A stretch of DNA of 64,000 nucleotides from JASHVB01 sp963780805 (GCA_963780805.1 CAWADP010000025.1:248001-312000), one strand, 5' to 3'. Positions 30,072-39,098 are shown, counted from the first letter of the stretch. Numbers and translations are program-made. The notes: a model not told the origin generated them from the sequence alone.

Positions 30072-30197
30072 CGGAATCGCGCGGCGCATTCCGCCGTGTC
30101 GCAGTTTGACCCGCAGCGTTGCGTTTAACGGGCCGCATTTCACGTCACTCCGCCGTAGTGCCTCGACGGCGGAATGCGCTGCGCTTTTCCGCCCTAC
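30066..30197. repeat. Family C dispersed element with 30-bp inverted ends (MITE-like)
   Basis: The left end 30066-30095 (starting GTAGGGCGGAA and ending GCGCATTCCGCC) is the near-perfect inverse of the right end 30168-30197 (GGCGGAATGCGC to TTCCGCCCTAC). About 70 bp lie between. This GTAGGGCGGAA-type repeat is familiar from many proteobacterial genomes. The right end supplies the stop codon of the ribosome-associated protein gene on the minus strand. Confidence 0.8.
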
Positions 30198-30541
30198 GAT
30201 AGCCGTCGCTTCTCCGCCCCCTCCATTCGGCGCAGCCGGCCTTGCAGCTGCCGCCGCGCCGCCTCGAAAGCGTCTCGAATCGCCACCTGTAGATCGTCGT
30301 GCACGTGATTGTTGGTGGCCTCGCGGTTCACCATCACCGTGCCGCCGGGCACGGTCAACACGAGGTGCACCTGGTATAGCCGCCCGACATGATTCTGCCG
30401 GTGCACGCAATCCACCACCACGCGGCAGGCGCTGATGCGCTGGGCGAAATGCTCCAGTTCGGCGGCACGCTGGCGGATTAGCGCCTCGGCCGCGTCCGAC
30501 GCATCCATGTTGCGGAATGCAATGTGCAGAGCGAATGACAT
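30194..30541 (-). CDS. HPF/RaiA-family ribosome-associated protein
   Basis: 115 residues with the beta-alpha-beta-beta-beta-alpha pattern of hibernation-promoting factor/YfiA: LHIAFRNMDASDAAEALIRQ, CRVVVDCVHRQNHVGRLYQV, HLVLTVPGGTVMVNRE, HDDLQVAIRDAFEAARRQL. Short members like this bind the 30S subunit and slow or protect ribosomes under stress. ATG at 30541 (MSFALHIAF) is preferred over 30553. The stop codon TAG is made by the end of the family C repeat, so the native C-terminus may have been changed by insertion of the element. Confidence 0.75.
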   Translation of the reverse strand: MSFALHIAFRNMDASDAAEALIRQRAAELEHFAQRISACRVVVDCVHRQNHVGRLYQVHLVLTVPGGTVMVNREATNNHVHDDLQVAIRDAFEAARRQLQGRLRRMEGAEKRRLS

Positions 30542-30677
30542 GACTGCCTCCAACCGTCTCGGCAGAAATCCTATCGCTCCCGGTGCGGCTGGCCTTGATC
30601 TCGATCAACCCGCCGGCGCTGGACTTCGGCCCCGATCGCGCCGATCTATCGCCGCCCCCAGCATCGGAGCCCGTGCC

Positions 30678-31367
30678 ATGTTCGTGCTGAACGACCTCCC
30701 GCCGTCGATCGACCCCGTCCTGGTGGACAAGCTGCGTGAGGCGGAGCCCGCTACGATCGGCCATTTCCGCCACGTCGGCTTCATGGATCCCGGCATCCGG
30801 GCGCTGCTGCCGGGCTACCGGCGTATCGCCGGTACGGCGGTGACTGTGCGCTGCTATGGCGCCGATACCGCCATCGTGCATTACGCGCTCGGCAAGCTGC
30901 GGCCAGGCGACGTGCTGGTGCTGGACCGTGCCGGCGACACCCGCCATGCGGCCTGCGGCGGCGGTGTCGCCTTCGCCGCGCGAGAAGCCGGCTGCGTCGG
31001 GATCATTATCGACGGCCCGGCGACCGACGTGCAGGAAATCCGCCAGTACAAAATGCCGGTGTGGTCGCGCGGGCTTTCCACCACCACCGGCAAGCGCCAG
31101 TTCGAGCATGGCGAGTTCTGTATCGCCGTATCGTGCGGCGGTGTCGCGGTGGAACCTGGCGATGCGATTCTCGCTGATGAGAACGGCGTGCTGGTGATGA
31201 AGCCGCACGAGATCGCCGCTGCCGCGGAACGCGCGGTGGCGATGCAGCAGGCGGAGCAAACCACGCTGGCACGGCTGCGCAAAGGCGAGAAGCTGCCGGA
31301 CTTCAACGGCACGAACCAGCGCATCGCCGAAATCATTGCTCGCGACAGTGCGAAAGGGCGAGGGTGA
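30678..31367 (+). CDS. RraA-family protein (4-hydroxy-4-methyl-2-oxoglutarate aldolase-like)
   Basis: 229 residues. The fold signature is GDVLVLDRAGDTRHAACGGG then VAFAAREAGCVGIIIDGPAT and DVQEIRQYKMPVWSRGLSTT, with the G-x-x-x-D/R-D pattern of the RraA/HMG-aldolase family and VAVEPGDAILADENGVLVM near the end. Members are either metal-dependent aldolases acting on 4-hydroxy-4-methyl-2-oxoglutarate or oxaloacetate, or regulators of RNase E. The conserved R and D near GPATDV favour the aldolase branch. ATG 30678 is preceded by a weak CGGAG. It diverges from the ribosome-associated protein gene. Confidence 0.8.
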   Translation: MFVLNDLPPSIDPVLVDKLREAEPATIGHFRHVGFMDPGIRALLPGYRRIAGTAVTVRCYGADTAIVHYALGKLRPGDVLVLDRAGDTRHAACGGGVAFAAREAGCVGIIIDGPATDVQEIRQYKMPVWSRGLSTTTGKRQFEHGEFCIAVSCGGVAVEPGDAILADENGVLVMKPHEIAAAAERAVAMQQAEQTTLARLRKGEKLPDFNGTNQRIAEIIARDSAKGRG

Positions 31368-31471
31368 CGCAAGGTCACGCACCTCACTACCGTCGCGAGG
31401 CGACCGCAGGATCGACAACGCTGATCTTGTGGTCCTGGTGGTCCTGATGCTCCGATGCCGCCTTGCAAACC

Positions 31472-31571
31472 TGTCATTGCGAGCGCAGCGAAGCAATCTC
31501 CCGGAGAGTACGCACGTCACTTGCGGGAGATCGCTTCGCTGCGCTCGCAATGACACTCTCGCAATGACACT
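31472..31571. repeat. Family B dispersed inverted repeat, copy B1
   Basis: TGTCATTGCGAGCGCAGCGA (from 31472) with AGCAATCTCCCG is mirrored by CGGGAGATCGCTTCGC and TGCGCTCGCAATGACA, ending near 31553. An extra partial end, CTCTCGCAATGACACT, follows. It lies between the RraA-like gene and the MFS gene. Confidence 0.85.
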
Positions 31572-31643
31572 TCTGAGCGGGCAGCGATCGTAGCCCGCGG
31601 CGCTCGGTGTCGCCGCCGCACCGCATGAAGGAGAAGACCGCGT

Positions 31644-32942
31644 ATGCCGGATGCACCGCCTGACCGCGCCTGGGCTGCATCTGCCGGCCGCTCGTCCACG
31701 CAAACACGCTTCGTGTTCCGCCGTCTGCCGCGCACGGCAAAGCTGCTGATTGCTTGCCGTGCGGCCCGCAGTCTCGGCCAGGGCGCGCTGGTGGCGGACT
31801 TCGCCTTCTATCTGGCCGCCCTGCACTGGACGACGGTGGAGATGGGTGGGGTCTATATGGGCGGCCTGATGCTGGGCGCGGCGCTGACCATGCTCTCTGG
31901 ACCATTGAGCGACCGCTTCGGCCGCAAGCCCTTTCTGCTGGCCTATGGCATGGCGCAGGCTGCGGCCGCGGTGGCGGCGTTGGTGAGCGCCACGCCGCTA
32001 TGGTTGGTTCCCGCCGCTCTGGTGGGCGCTTTTGGCCGCGGCGCCAACGGCGCGGCGGGTCCGTTCGGTCCCGTCGAGCAAGCCTGGCTCTCCGAAGGGA
32101 TCGACGCCGCGGATTTCGGTCCGGTGTACAGCCTGAACGCGGCCGTGGGGTTCGCGGGGATGGGCGCAGGCTCGCTGCTGGCGATGCTGCCGGTGTGGTG
32201 GCAGCGCTGGCTGCCAGGCCCGTTGCGCTACCGGCCGCTGTTCTTGCTGGTCCTGCTGGGCGCGCTGATCAGCCTGGTATTGCTGTATTGGATGCGGGAC
32301 ACCCCGAATTGGATGCCGGATACGCCGGACCCTGCGGCCGCCCGGCGCGAGGCGTCATCCCTGGCCGCCAACGCCCGTGTCCGGCGGCAGGAACATGGCA
32401 TGCTGCTGCGCCTGGTGGGGATCAACGCGCTGAACGGCCTCGCGATCGGGATCGTCGGGCCCTTCATGGCATTCTGGTTCCATCTGCGCTTCGGCGCGGG
32501 CCCGGCGCAGATCGGCCCGGTGCTCGCGCTGGGGTTCTTCGTCGCAATCTTCTCCTCGCTGTGGACCGGCTGGCTGTCGCGGCGGCTTGGCACCGCGATG
32601 GCGGTCGTGACCATGCGGCTGGCCGGCTTGATCCTGTTCGTTTTGCTGCCGTTGGCCCCGACCTACGAACTGGCCGCCGCCTGCTACGTGGCACGTGCCG
32701 CCTGCAACCGCGGCACGGCAGGCGCGCGCCAGGCAGTCGGGTTGAAGCTGGTCGGTTCCGGCCGGCGCGGCCTGGCGGCGAGCCTCAACGCCATATCGAT
32801 GCAAATGCCGCGCGCGGTCGGCCCGCTGCTCGGCGGTCTGCTGCTGGAATCGAACCTGCTGGCGCTGCCGTTCCTGCTCGCCGCCGGACTGCAGGCGGTG
32901 TACCTCGTACTTTACGGCTGGACTTTCCGCAGCGTCGATTGA
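31644..32942 (+). CDS. MFS transporter
   Basis: 432 residues with about twelve hydrophobic segments. Motif A is GPLSDRFGRKPFLLAYG after the second helix; RLPRTAKLLIACRAARSLGQ begins the first. A Trp/Arg-rich loop (YWMRDTPNWMPDTPDPAAAR) separates the halves, and NRGTAGARQAVGLKLVGSGR is near helix 10. It is an inner-membrane transporter of unknown substrate. The start ATG 31644 follows GAAGGAGAAGACC, a good ribosome-binding site. It is flanked on both sides by family B repeats. Confidence 0.8.
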   Translation: MPDAPPDRAWAASAGRSSTQTRFVFRRLPRTAKLLIACRAARSLGQGALVADFAFYLAALHWTTVEMGGVYMGGLMLGAALTMLSGPLSDRFGRKPFLLAYGMAQAAAAVAALVSATPLWLVPAALVGAFGRGANGAAGPFGPVEQAWLSEGIDAADFGPVYSLNAAVGFAGMGAGSLLAMLPVWWQRWLPGPLRYRPLFLLVLLGALISLVLLYWMRDTPNWMPDTPDPAAARREASSLAANARVRRQEHGMLLRLVGINALNGLAIGIVGPFMAFWFHLRFGAGPAQIGPVLALGFFVAIFSSLWTGWLSRRLGTAMAVVTMRLAGLILFVLLPLAPTYELAAACYVARAACNRGTAGARQAVGLKLVGSGRRGLAASLNAISMQMPRAVGPLLGGLLLESNLLALPFLLAAGLQAVYLVLYGWTFRSVD

Positions 32943-32951
32943 GCGTGCCTT

Positions 32952-33119
32952 GTCATTGCGAGGAACGACGCGACGAAGCAATCTCCTGCGAGCAGCGCAC
33001 GAACAGCCGAGTGCTCCTCGCAGGAGATTGCTTCGGTCGCTTCGCTCCTTGCAATGACATTGAACGTCACTTCGCTTCTCGAAATGACATCGAACGTCGC
33101 TTCGCTTCTTGCAATGACA
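32952..33119. repeat. Family B dispersed repeat, copy B2, with triplicated right end
   Basis: TGTCATTGCGAGGAACGACG begins the left end; the inverted right end finishes at about 33059 (CGCTTCGCTCCTTGCAATGACA). The last about 30 bp of that end are then repeated twice more, to about 33089 and 33119, with small changes (TTCGCTTCTCGAAATGACA, TTCGCTTCTTGCAATGACA). The copy separates the convergent MFS and patatin genes. Confidence 0.85.
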
Positions 33120-33136
33120 CTGGAAAAAGGGGCAGC

Positions 33137-34312
33137 TCAGGCGCCTCCCGGCCTGTCCGTCATCGTTCGCAAATTCGGTTCCGGCTGCGTCGTCACCGTC
33201 TGCCGCTCCACCCGGTGCACCAGCGCGCCGAGATGTGCCGGCTTCTCGGCGTGCAGCCAAGGCTTCGCCGCCAGCGCCGCCTGCATGTCGCGATAGCCGG
33301 CTGACCGCCGTTCGGCAATCGAGCTGCGCGAGAAGTCCACATCGCTGTTGGGAATCTGTCCCGCCTCGGGACGATAGAGGATGTGCACGATGTCCAGCCG
33401 CCGTTCCGCCAGCACCGGATCGTCGGGCACCGCCGCGACCTCCAGCACGTCGCGTGCCTTCAACAACCGTATCGCGTGGCGCAGGTTGACTTTGGTCGCA
33501 ACGCTATCGACGTGACGCGCCGTGCGGCTGGCGTACTGGATCTGCTTCGCGCGCCACAGCACATCGGTCATTGTTTCCGGCGGCGGCCCGGCGGCATCCC
33601 ACAGGTCGATCAGAAACACGACCAGATGCGGCTGGCCCGGCTCGTCCACCACCGCATCCAGCGGCGAGTTGGAGACGCAGGCGCCGTCCCAATACAGCTT
33701 TCCCTGCACCAGCGTCGCCGGAAGTCCCGGCGGCAGCGAGCCGCTGGCCAGCACATGCTCCGGCTCGATGCGCTGCAGGTGGTTGTCGAAGAACCGCAGG
33801 TCGCCGGTGGTGATTTCCGTCACGCCCAGGCTCAGCCGCACCGCGCGGTCGTTGATCAGCGTGAAGTCGGCGAACCGGCGCAGGGTCTCGAGCATCGGAG
33901 AGGTGTCGTAGAAGCTCACCTCCTGCGGCGGCGCGGGTGGGCGCAAATACGGGTTGACCGGGCGCGGGGTGAAGAAGTTCGGCTGCCCGAACAACACCGC
34001 CTCGGCGATGCTGCCCATGCTGTGCGGCGTTTGCAGCGCGGTCAGTGCCAGCGGTGCCGGCAGGTCGGGCCACGAAATCGCCTCCCACAACGCGGTCAGA
34101 CGATCGATTCGTTCGTCGGGAGGGTTGCCCGCCACAACCGCGGCGTTGATCGCGCCGATCGAGATGCCGGCGACCCAATCCGGATGCAGGTCATGCTCTG
34201 CCAGGGCTTGATAGGCGCCGATATGGTAAGCGCCCAGCGCCCCGCCGCCCTGCAGCATCAGCGCGACAGTGGGCTTCGCCTGTGAGGATCCAGAGATCGG
34301 TTGCGCGGCCAT
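33137..34312 (-). CDS. Patatin-like phospholipase
   Basis: 391 residues. It has the Ser-Asp dyad of patatin hydrolases: the oxyanion loop LQGGGALGAYHIGAYQALAE, the nucleophile elbow GISIGAINAA and the aspartate in YWDGACVSNSPLDAVVD. The C-terminal third (RAKQIQYASRTARHVDSVAT, RLDIVHILYRPEAGQ) is the DUF3734-type region common in this family. It probably hydrolyses membrane or storage lipids, acting in the cytoplasm or at the membrane; no signal peptide is present. ATG 34312 follows GGAGGCAGCG, a clear ribosome-binding site. It lies 47 bp downstream of the methyltransferase-glycosyltransferase gene, so the two are probably co-transcribed. Confidence 0.88.
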   Translation of the reverse strand: MAAQPISGSSQAKPTVALMLQGGGALGAYHIGAYQALAEHDLHPDWVAGISIGAINAAVVAGNPPDERIDRLTALWEAISWPDLPAPLALTALQTPHSMGSIAEAVLFGQPNFFTPRPVNPYLRPPAPPQEVSFYDTSPMLETLRRFADFTLINDRAVRLSLGVTEITTGDLRFFDNHLQRIEPEHVLASGSLPPGLPATLVQGKLYWDGACVSNSPLDAVVDEPGQPHLVVFLIDLWDAAGPPPETMTDVLWRAKQIQYASRTARHVDSVATKVNLRHAIRLLKARDVLEVAAVPDDPVLAERRLDIVHILYRPEAGQIPNSDVDFSRSSIAERRSAGYRDMQAALAAKPWLHAEKPAHLGALVHRVERQTVTTQPEPNLRTMTDRPGGA

Positions 34313-34359
34313 CGCTGCCTCCTTCTGTTGCGGCGTGCCATGCCGTGCTTTCGATGCGC

Positions 34360-36072
34360 TTATCCGGCCTGCATCGCCAGTTCGGGCACCGCGGCCAGCC
34401 GTTCTTCCAGCGCCGCGGTCAGCGCCTCCCGGCGGGCCCACAGCGAGCGGTACCAGGCGATCCGCGGCGCAACCTGGTAGGCCAGCATGCGGTTCTGCGC
34501 CACGTAGTCGCGCGCCGCGTCGCCAAGGTCGCGGGCAGAATCCGGCTGGGCCACCAGGCGCAGCAGCTTCTCCCGCAGCTCCGCGACGTCGCGGAACAAC
34601 AGGCCGGTGCGGCCTTGCTCGATCGTCTCGCCGTACACCACGTCGCTGGCCAGCGCCGCAACCCGGCAGGCGCCGGCCTCGATGAACTTCAGGTCCGACT
34701 TGGCGCGATTGAAGCCGCCGTCGGACAGTGGCATCAGCGACACCTCGCAGCGGCCGAGCAGGTCCATATAAGTGTCGTACTCGCACAGCGGGGTGAATCG
34801 CTTGTGCGGCGTCTGCAACGCGTCGAAGAACCCCTGGTCATACACCACACAGAACCGCAGCCGCTCGCCCGCCCGCGCTGCCACCGCGTTGATCGTATCC
34901 ATCAGCGGCTCCCAGTCCTGCTCGCGGTTTAGCGCGCCGAAGAAGACCGTGAGCACGTTGGGATCGGCGAAGTTGCGGATCTCCGGCAGTTCCACCAGAG
35001 CGTTGGGAAACACCGCGACCTCGGGGTTGCGCTGGCGCAGCACGGCGGCCAGCGCGCGCGTGCTGGTTTGCACCGCGTGCACGCCGCGGAAGGTCAATTG
35101 CTGCTGATCGTGCATGACCGGGAAGAAATCCGGATGATCGTCGAACTCGGTCACCAGCATCCAGCCGGCGTCGAGGAAGGCGCGGATCATCTTGCGCCCA
35201 TCCTCGCCGGCCAGCGCCGGGCGGTGCAGGATGAAAATGCGCGGCGCGCCGTCGCTGCGGCCGCTGGCATCGACCGACGACGTCACCATGGTCGTCAGCA
35301 TCGGATCGGTCGCCATGGCCCGCAGCGGGTGGACGATCCGCACGTGCGACACGCCGCCGATCGGCTTCAGCATGTTGCCGGCCACCGTCATGCGCTGCTG
35401 CTGCGTCTTGCGCACCCGCCACACATATTGCAGCGGCATGGCGCGCCGCAGGAAGTCGTCGGGCTTCACTCCCAGCGCCGTCAGGGCGGGCGTGATGGTC
35501 TCGGTGAACTTCGCAGCAGGTTCGCGGTCGAAGGGGAACACGCGCGGGCTCACGTCGCACACCACGAAGCCGTGCCTGACGAGGCCATCGAGCATGCTGC
35601 GCAGGCTGAACCAGCGCAGGTGCGTTGTATCCATCAGGCCGCTTTCTTCATAGTCCCACACGCCGCGCAGCAACCGGTCGGCGAAACTCCAGTGCTCCAG
35701 GTTGGGGATGCACATGACGATCAGGCCGTCCGGGGTCAGCGCCTCTGCCTGGCGGGTCAGCACCGCCCAGGGATCGCGCAGGTGCTCCAGGATGTCGCCA
35801 TAAACGATGCAGTCGATCCCCTCGGAGACGTCGAACGGCAGCGGGTCGTCCTCGACATCCACCGTCGCCAGCTCGTCCAGCCGTTCAGCCGCGACCGGGG
35901 CGACGGCCGGATCCGCGTCGATGCCGAGCAAGCGCGCCCGTGGGTTGCGCTTGCGGTACGCAGCGGCGAGGGCGGCGGTGCCGCAGCCCACGTCCAGCAC
36001 CACGCGGGCGGAGAGCGGGATGCGGACGAGCAGATCGGCATTTGGCAGGTCTTCGCGAGGCGGCGGCGGCAT
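34360..36072 (-). CDS. SAM methyltransferase-glycosyltransferase fusion
   Basis: 570 residues. The N-terminal 200 or so are a class I methyltransferase: VVLDVGCGTAALAAAYRKRN (SAM motif I), LLGIDADPAVAPVAAERLDE, YGDILEHLRDPWAVLTRQAE, LIVMCIPNLEHWSFADRLLR. From about residue 265 a glycosyltransferase-like half follows (RIFILHRPALAGEDGRKMIR, RNFADPNVLTVFFGALNREQ, MPLSDGGFNRAKSDLKFIEA, GRTGLLFRDVAELREKLLRL), with the GT4-like E near the sugar-nucleotide site. The acceptor is unknown; polysaccharide or protein glycan modification is likely. ATG 36072 (MPPPPREDL) is preferred; the frame extends to 36198. Confidence 0.78.
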   Translation of the reverse strand: MPPPPREDLPNADLLVRIPLSARVVLDVGCGTAALAAAYRKRNPRARLLGIDADPAVAPVAAERLDELATVDVEDDPLPFDVSEGIDCIVYGDILEHLRDPWAVLTRQAEALTPDGLIVMCIPNLEHWSFADRLLRGVWDYEESGLMDTTHLRWFSLRSMLDGLVRHGFVVCDVSPRVFPFDREPAAKFTETITPALTALGVKPDDFLRRAMPLQYVWRVRKTQQQRMTVAGNMLKPIGGVSHVRIVHPLRAMATDPMLTTMVTSSVDASGRSDGAPRIFILHRPALAGEDGRKMIRAFLDAGWMLVTEFDDHPDFFPVMHDQQQLTFRGVHAVQTSTRALAAVLRQRNPEVAVFPNALVELPEIRNFADPNVLTVFFGALNREQDWEPLMDTINAVAARAGERLRFCVVYDQGFFDALQTPHKRFTPLCEYDTYMDLLGRCEVSLMPLSDGGFNRAKSDLKFIEAGACRVAALASDVVYGETIEQGRTGLLFRDVAELREKLLRLVAQPDSARDLGDAARDYVAQNRMLAYQVAPRIAWYRSLWARREALTAALEERLAAVPELAMQAG

Positions 36073-36324
36073 GGGGACAGATGCTTTTCCGGAATGACGG
36101 TCTGGAGAGAAGCGCTCCGGGGCTTCGCAATCATTTTGATTGCCCGGCGATCTGCCGGTGCATCCGTCCTGGTACGCGGAATCCGGTCGGGCGTGCAAGC
36201 GCGAAGCGATCCCTCGGCAACCGTCGCGCCCTGGCCGGAGCCGGTGCCCCCGCCGCCTTGTGGCGCCTGAGGCCCTGCGCTAAAGCGCCGCCTTCACGAT
36301 CGCGGGGTTTGGCAAGCCGCTCGC

Positions 36325-36409
<85 letters not shown>

Positions 36410-36455
36410 CCGGCGCCCCCCGGCGTGGCTTTGATCCAGGAGGATTGTCCGGCCG

Positions 36456-38030
36456 ATGCAGGTGACCGAAACCCTGTCCGAGGGCCTCAAGCGCGGATTC
36501 ACCGTCGTGGTGCCGGGGGCCGACATCGAATCCCGCCGTACCGCGCGGCTGACCGATCTGGGGCGGACGCTGCGTCTGCCGGGGTTCCGTCCCGGCAAGG
36601 TGCCCCTGCCGATCGTGCGCCAGCGCTACGGCACCGCGGTAACCGCCGAGGTGCTGGAGGAGTCGGTCAACCAGGCCACGCAGGAACTGCTGACCGAGCG
36701 CAAGCTGCGTCCGGCACAGACGCCGAAGATCGACGTGCTCAGCATGGATACTGGCGCCGGGTCGGCGAAGGACCTGGAGTTCAAGCTGGAATTCGAGACG
36801 CTGCCGGACATTGCTGCGCCGGATTTCGGTCAGATCGCCTTGGTCCGCCGCAAGGCGGACGTGGCGCCGGAGACGGTGGACAAGGCGCTGGCGGATCTCG
36901 CGGCCCGCAACCGGACGCTGGAGGAGATCCCGGCCGAGGAGCTGGCGGCGCGCACCGAAACGCCCGGCGCGGCCGCGGGCGAGGTGCTCACGATCGATTA
37001 CCTCGGCAAGATCGATGGCGTGGCATTCCCCAACGGCGCCGCGAACGACCAGACCGTCGAGGTCGCCGGCACCGGCTTCATCCCCGGCTTCCAGGACCAG
37101 TTGGTCGGGATGCAGCCGGAGGAGAGCAAGACCATCTCGGTCACCTTCCCGGAGGACTACGGCAACAAGGACCTGGCCGGGAAGGCGGCCGCGTTCGACA
37201 TCACGGCCAAGAAGGTGTCCCGCGCGGTGGTACCGGCGGTGGACGATGAGTTCGCCAAGAAGTTGTCGTTCGAGGACCTGACCGAGCTGCGGACCATGAT
37301 GGAAGGCCGCATCCGCAGCGAGTACAACGCGATGTCCCGGGTGCGGCTGAAGCGCGAATTGCTCGACGCGCTCGCGGAGCAGGTCACGTTCGAGGCGCCG
37401 CAGGGCATGGTGGACCATGAGTTCGACCAGATCTGGCAGCGTCTGGAGGCGGCACGCAAGGACGGCACGCTCGACGAGGACGACAGAGATAAGGACGAGG
37501 CGACGCTGCGGGCCGAGTATCGGGCTATTGCCGAGCGTCGGGTGAAGCTGGGCCTGGCGCTGGCGGAGATCGGGCGGGCAAACGGCATCATCGTGACGCC
37601 GGAGGAGATGAACCGTGCCAAGCGGCAGGAGGCGTCGCGCTATCCGGGTCAGGAAGCCCAGATGCTGGAGTTCTTCCGCAAGTACCCGCGGATGGAGGAC
37701 ACGCTGCGCGGGCCCATCTTCGAGGAGAAAGTGGTCGATTTCGTGCTGGAGCTGGCAAAGGTGACCGAGGAGACGGTCACTCCGGAGGTGCTGGCGCAGG
37801 AGCCCCCGGTACCGGCGGCAGGCAGCAGCGCGGCGGCCCCGACAGGTGGCGCTGCGTCGGCGGGTGAGGGCGCGTTGTCAGAAAGCGCTGCGCCAGCCGA
37901 AAGTGCCGCGTCGTCGGCGAGTGCCGTGCCGGCGGAGGGTCCTGCGGGGGCAGAGGGTGCCGCGCCTGAGATTGATGCGCCGGAACCTGCCGCGCCCGTC
38001 GCGGAATCGGCGCCGGAAACGCCTGCATGA
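36456..38030 (+). CDS. tig: Trigger factor (ribosome-associated chaperone/prolyl isomerase)
   Basis: 524 residues against the usual 430-450. The ribosome-binding N-domain carries the signature GFRPGKVPLPIVRQRYG; the FKBP-like domain follows (residues about 150-245, GEVLTIDYLGKIDGVAFPNG, FIPGFQDQLVGMQPEESKTI), then the helical arms (ALAEIGRANGIIVTPEEMNR, EAQMLEFFRKYPRMEDTLRG). The last about 65 residues are an Ala/Glu/Ser/Pro low-complexity tail that explains the extra length. It folds nascent chains at the ribosome exit. The order tig-clpP-clpX-lon is the classic quality-control cluster. ATG 36456 is the family start (MQVTETLSEGLKRGF). Confidence 0.95.
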   Translation: MQVTETLSEGLKRGFTVVVPGADIESRRTARLTDLGRTLRLPGFRPGKVPLPIVRQRYGTAVTAEVLEESVNQATQELLTERKLRPAQTPKIDVLSMDTGAGSAKDLEFKLEFETLPDIAAPDFGQIALVRRKADVAPETVDKALADLAARNRTLEEIPAEELAARTETPGAAAGEVLTIDYLGKIDGVAFPNGAANDQTVEVAGTGFIPGFQDQLVGMQPEESKTISVTFPEDYGNKDLAGKAAAFDITAKKVSRAVVPAVDDEFAKKLSFEDLTELRTMMEGRIRSEYNAMSRVRLKRELLDALAEQVTFEAPQGMVDHEFDQIWQRLEAARKDGTLDEDDRDKDEATLRAEYRAIAERRVKLGLALAEIGRANGIIVTPEEMNRAKRQEASRYPGQEAQMLEFFRKYPRMEDTLRGPIFEEKVVDFVLELAKVTEETVTPEVLAQEPPVPAAGSSAAAPTGGAASAGEGALSESAAPAESAASSASAVPAEGPAGAEGAAPEIDAPEPAAPVAESAPETPA

Positions 38031-38306
38031 GGTCGCGGGAGACCCGGCGCGTTACGGCCGGGCGAATTGCGCTATCCCTGGTATCGCCGCCGTGTGCCGG
38101 CGATCGACGCACCATCGCTCGGGGCACCGGGGATCGGCAAGCGCACCGGAAAGGGAACGTAGCCGGTCATGACGAGAACGGTACGGGCCCCAACAGCTTG
38201 AGGCTGGGAGGTCAGGGCCCGGATGCCCCCGCCAATTATCCGGGGCGGCTGGATTCCGGCGCGCAACCAACTATTTATGATGTTCCTCTCACTTGAAGGT
38301 GTGACC

Positions 38307-38951
38307 ATGCACGACCGCGACCCCGTCGAGATCTACAGCAACAACCTGGTCCCGATGGTGGTGGAGCAAACCGCCCGGGGCGAGCGTGCCTTCGACATCT
38401 ACTCCCTGCTGCTGAAGCAGCGGATCATCTTCCTGACGGGAGCCGTATTCGACCAGGTCAGCTCGCTGATCTGCGCCCAGTTCCTGTACCTGGAGTCGGA
38501 CAACCCCAGCAAGGAAATCTCGTTCTATATCAATAGCCCGGGCGGCGTGGTCTCGTCCGGTCTGGCGATCTACGACACCATGCAATACATCCGCAGCCCG
38601 GTCAGCACGCTGTGCATCGGCCAAGCGGCATCCATGGGCAGCCTGCTGCTGACCGCCGGGGCCAAGGGCAAGCGCTACGCCCTGCCGAACTCCCGCATCA
38701 TGGTGCACCAGCCCTCTGGCGGCGCCCAGGGCCAGGCGACCGACATCGAGATCCAGGCGCGGGAAATCCTGGCCCTGCGCAAGCGCCTGAACGAGATCTA
38801 CGTCCGCCACACCGGCCAGCCGATCGAGGCGATCGAGCGCAAGTTGGAGCGCGACAGCTACCTCTCGGCGGAGGAGGCGCGCGATTTCGGCCTGGTGGAC
38901 GAGGTGGTGGAATACCGCCCGCCGGCCGCGGACGAAGCCGGCAAGGGGTGA
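38307..38951 (+). CDS. clpP: ATP-dependent Clp protease proteolytic subunit
   Basis: 214 residues. It forms the 14-subunit serine protease chamber that works with ClpX. The catalytic serine is Ser109 in QAASMGSLLL, the histidine His134 in MVHQPSGGAQGQ, and an aspartate later completes the triad; FYINSPGGVVSSGLAIYDTM is the family signature. The frame is open from 38223, but ATG 38307 (MHDRDPVEIYSN) matches the family and follows GAAGGT. The 276 bp after tig contain CTTGAG at 38197, a possible heat-shock -35 element, but no convincing -10. Confidence 0.95.
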   Translation: MHDRDPVEIYSNNLVPMVVEQTARGERAFDIYSLLLKQRIIFLTGAVFDQVSSLICAQFLYLESDNPSKEISFYINSPGGVVSSGLAIYDTMQYIRSPVSTLCIGQAASMGSLLLTAGAKGKRYALPNSRIMVHQPSGGAQGQATDIEIQAREILALRKRLNEIYVRHTGQPIEAIERKLERDSYLSAEEARDFGLVDEVVEYRPPAADEAGKG

Positions 38952-38982
38952 CGGAGCGGGAAGGTCGGGGCCAGGGCGCAAA

Positions 38983-39098
38983 CCTTCCCTCCCCGCAAAA
39001 CCCTCCCTCCCCATTCTGGGGGAGTGGGGGTGGGGACCATGCGAAGGGCCTTCCGCGTTTGGCCCCCCTTCCCTACCCTGTCCCACAAGGGGAGGAGA
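38983..39098. repeat. Family A palindromic element, copy A4
   Basis: CCTTCCCTCCCCGCAAAACC, CTCCCTCCCCATTCTGGGGG and AGTGGGGGTGGGGACC form the left part; CCCCCCTTCCCTACCCTG with TCCCACAAGGGGAGGAG forms the right. It occupies the first 150 bp of the 305-bp clpP-clpX gap. The rest of the gap (to 39256) is presumably the clpX promoter region; nothing further is recognisable there. Confidence 0.7.

Noticed and set aside
38190..38225. Heat-shock promoter upstream of clpP (CTTGAG at 38197)
   Set aside because: No acceptable -10 at a fitting distance.
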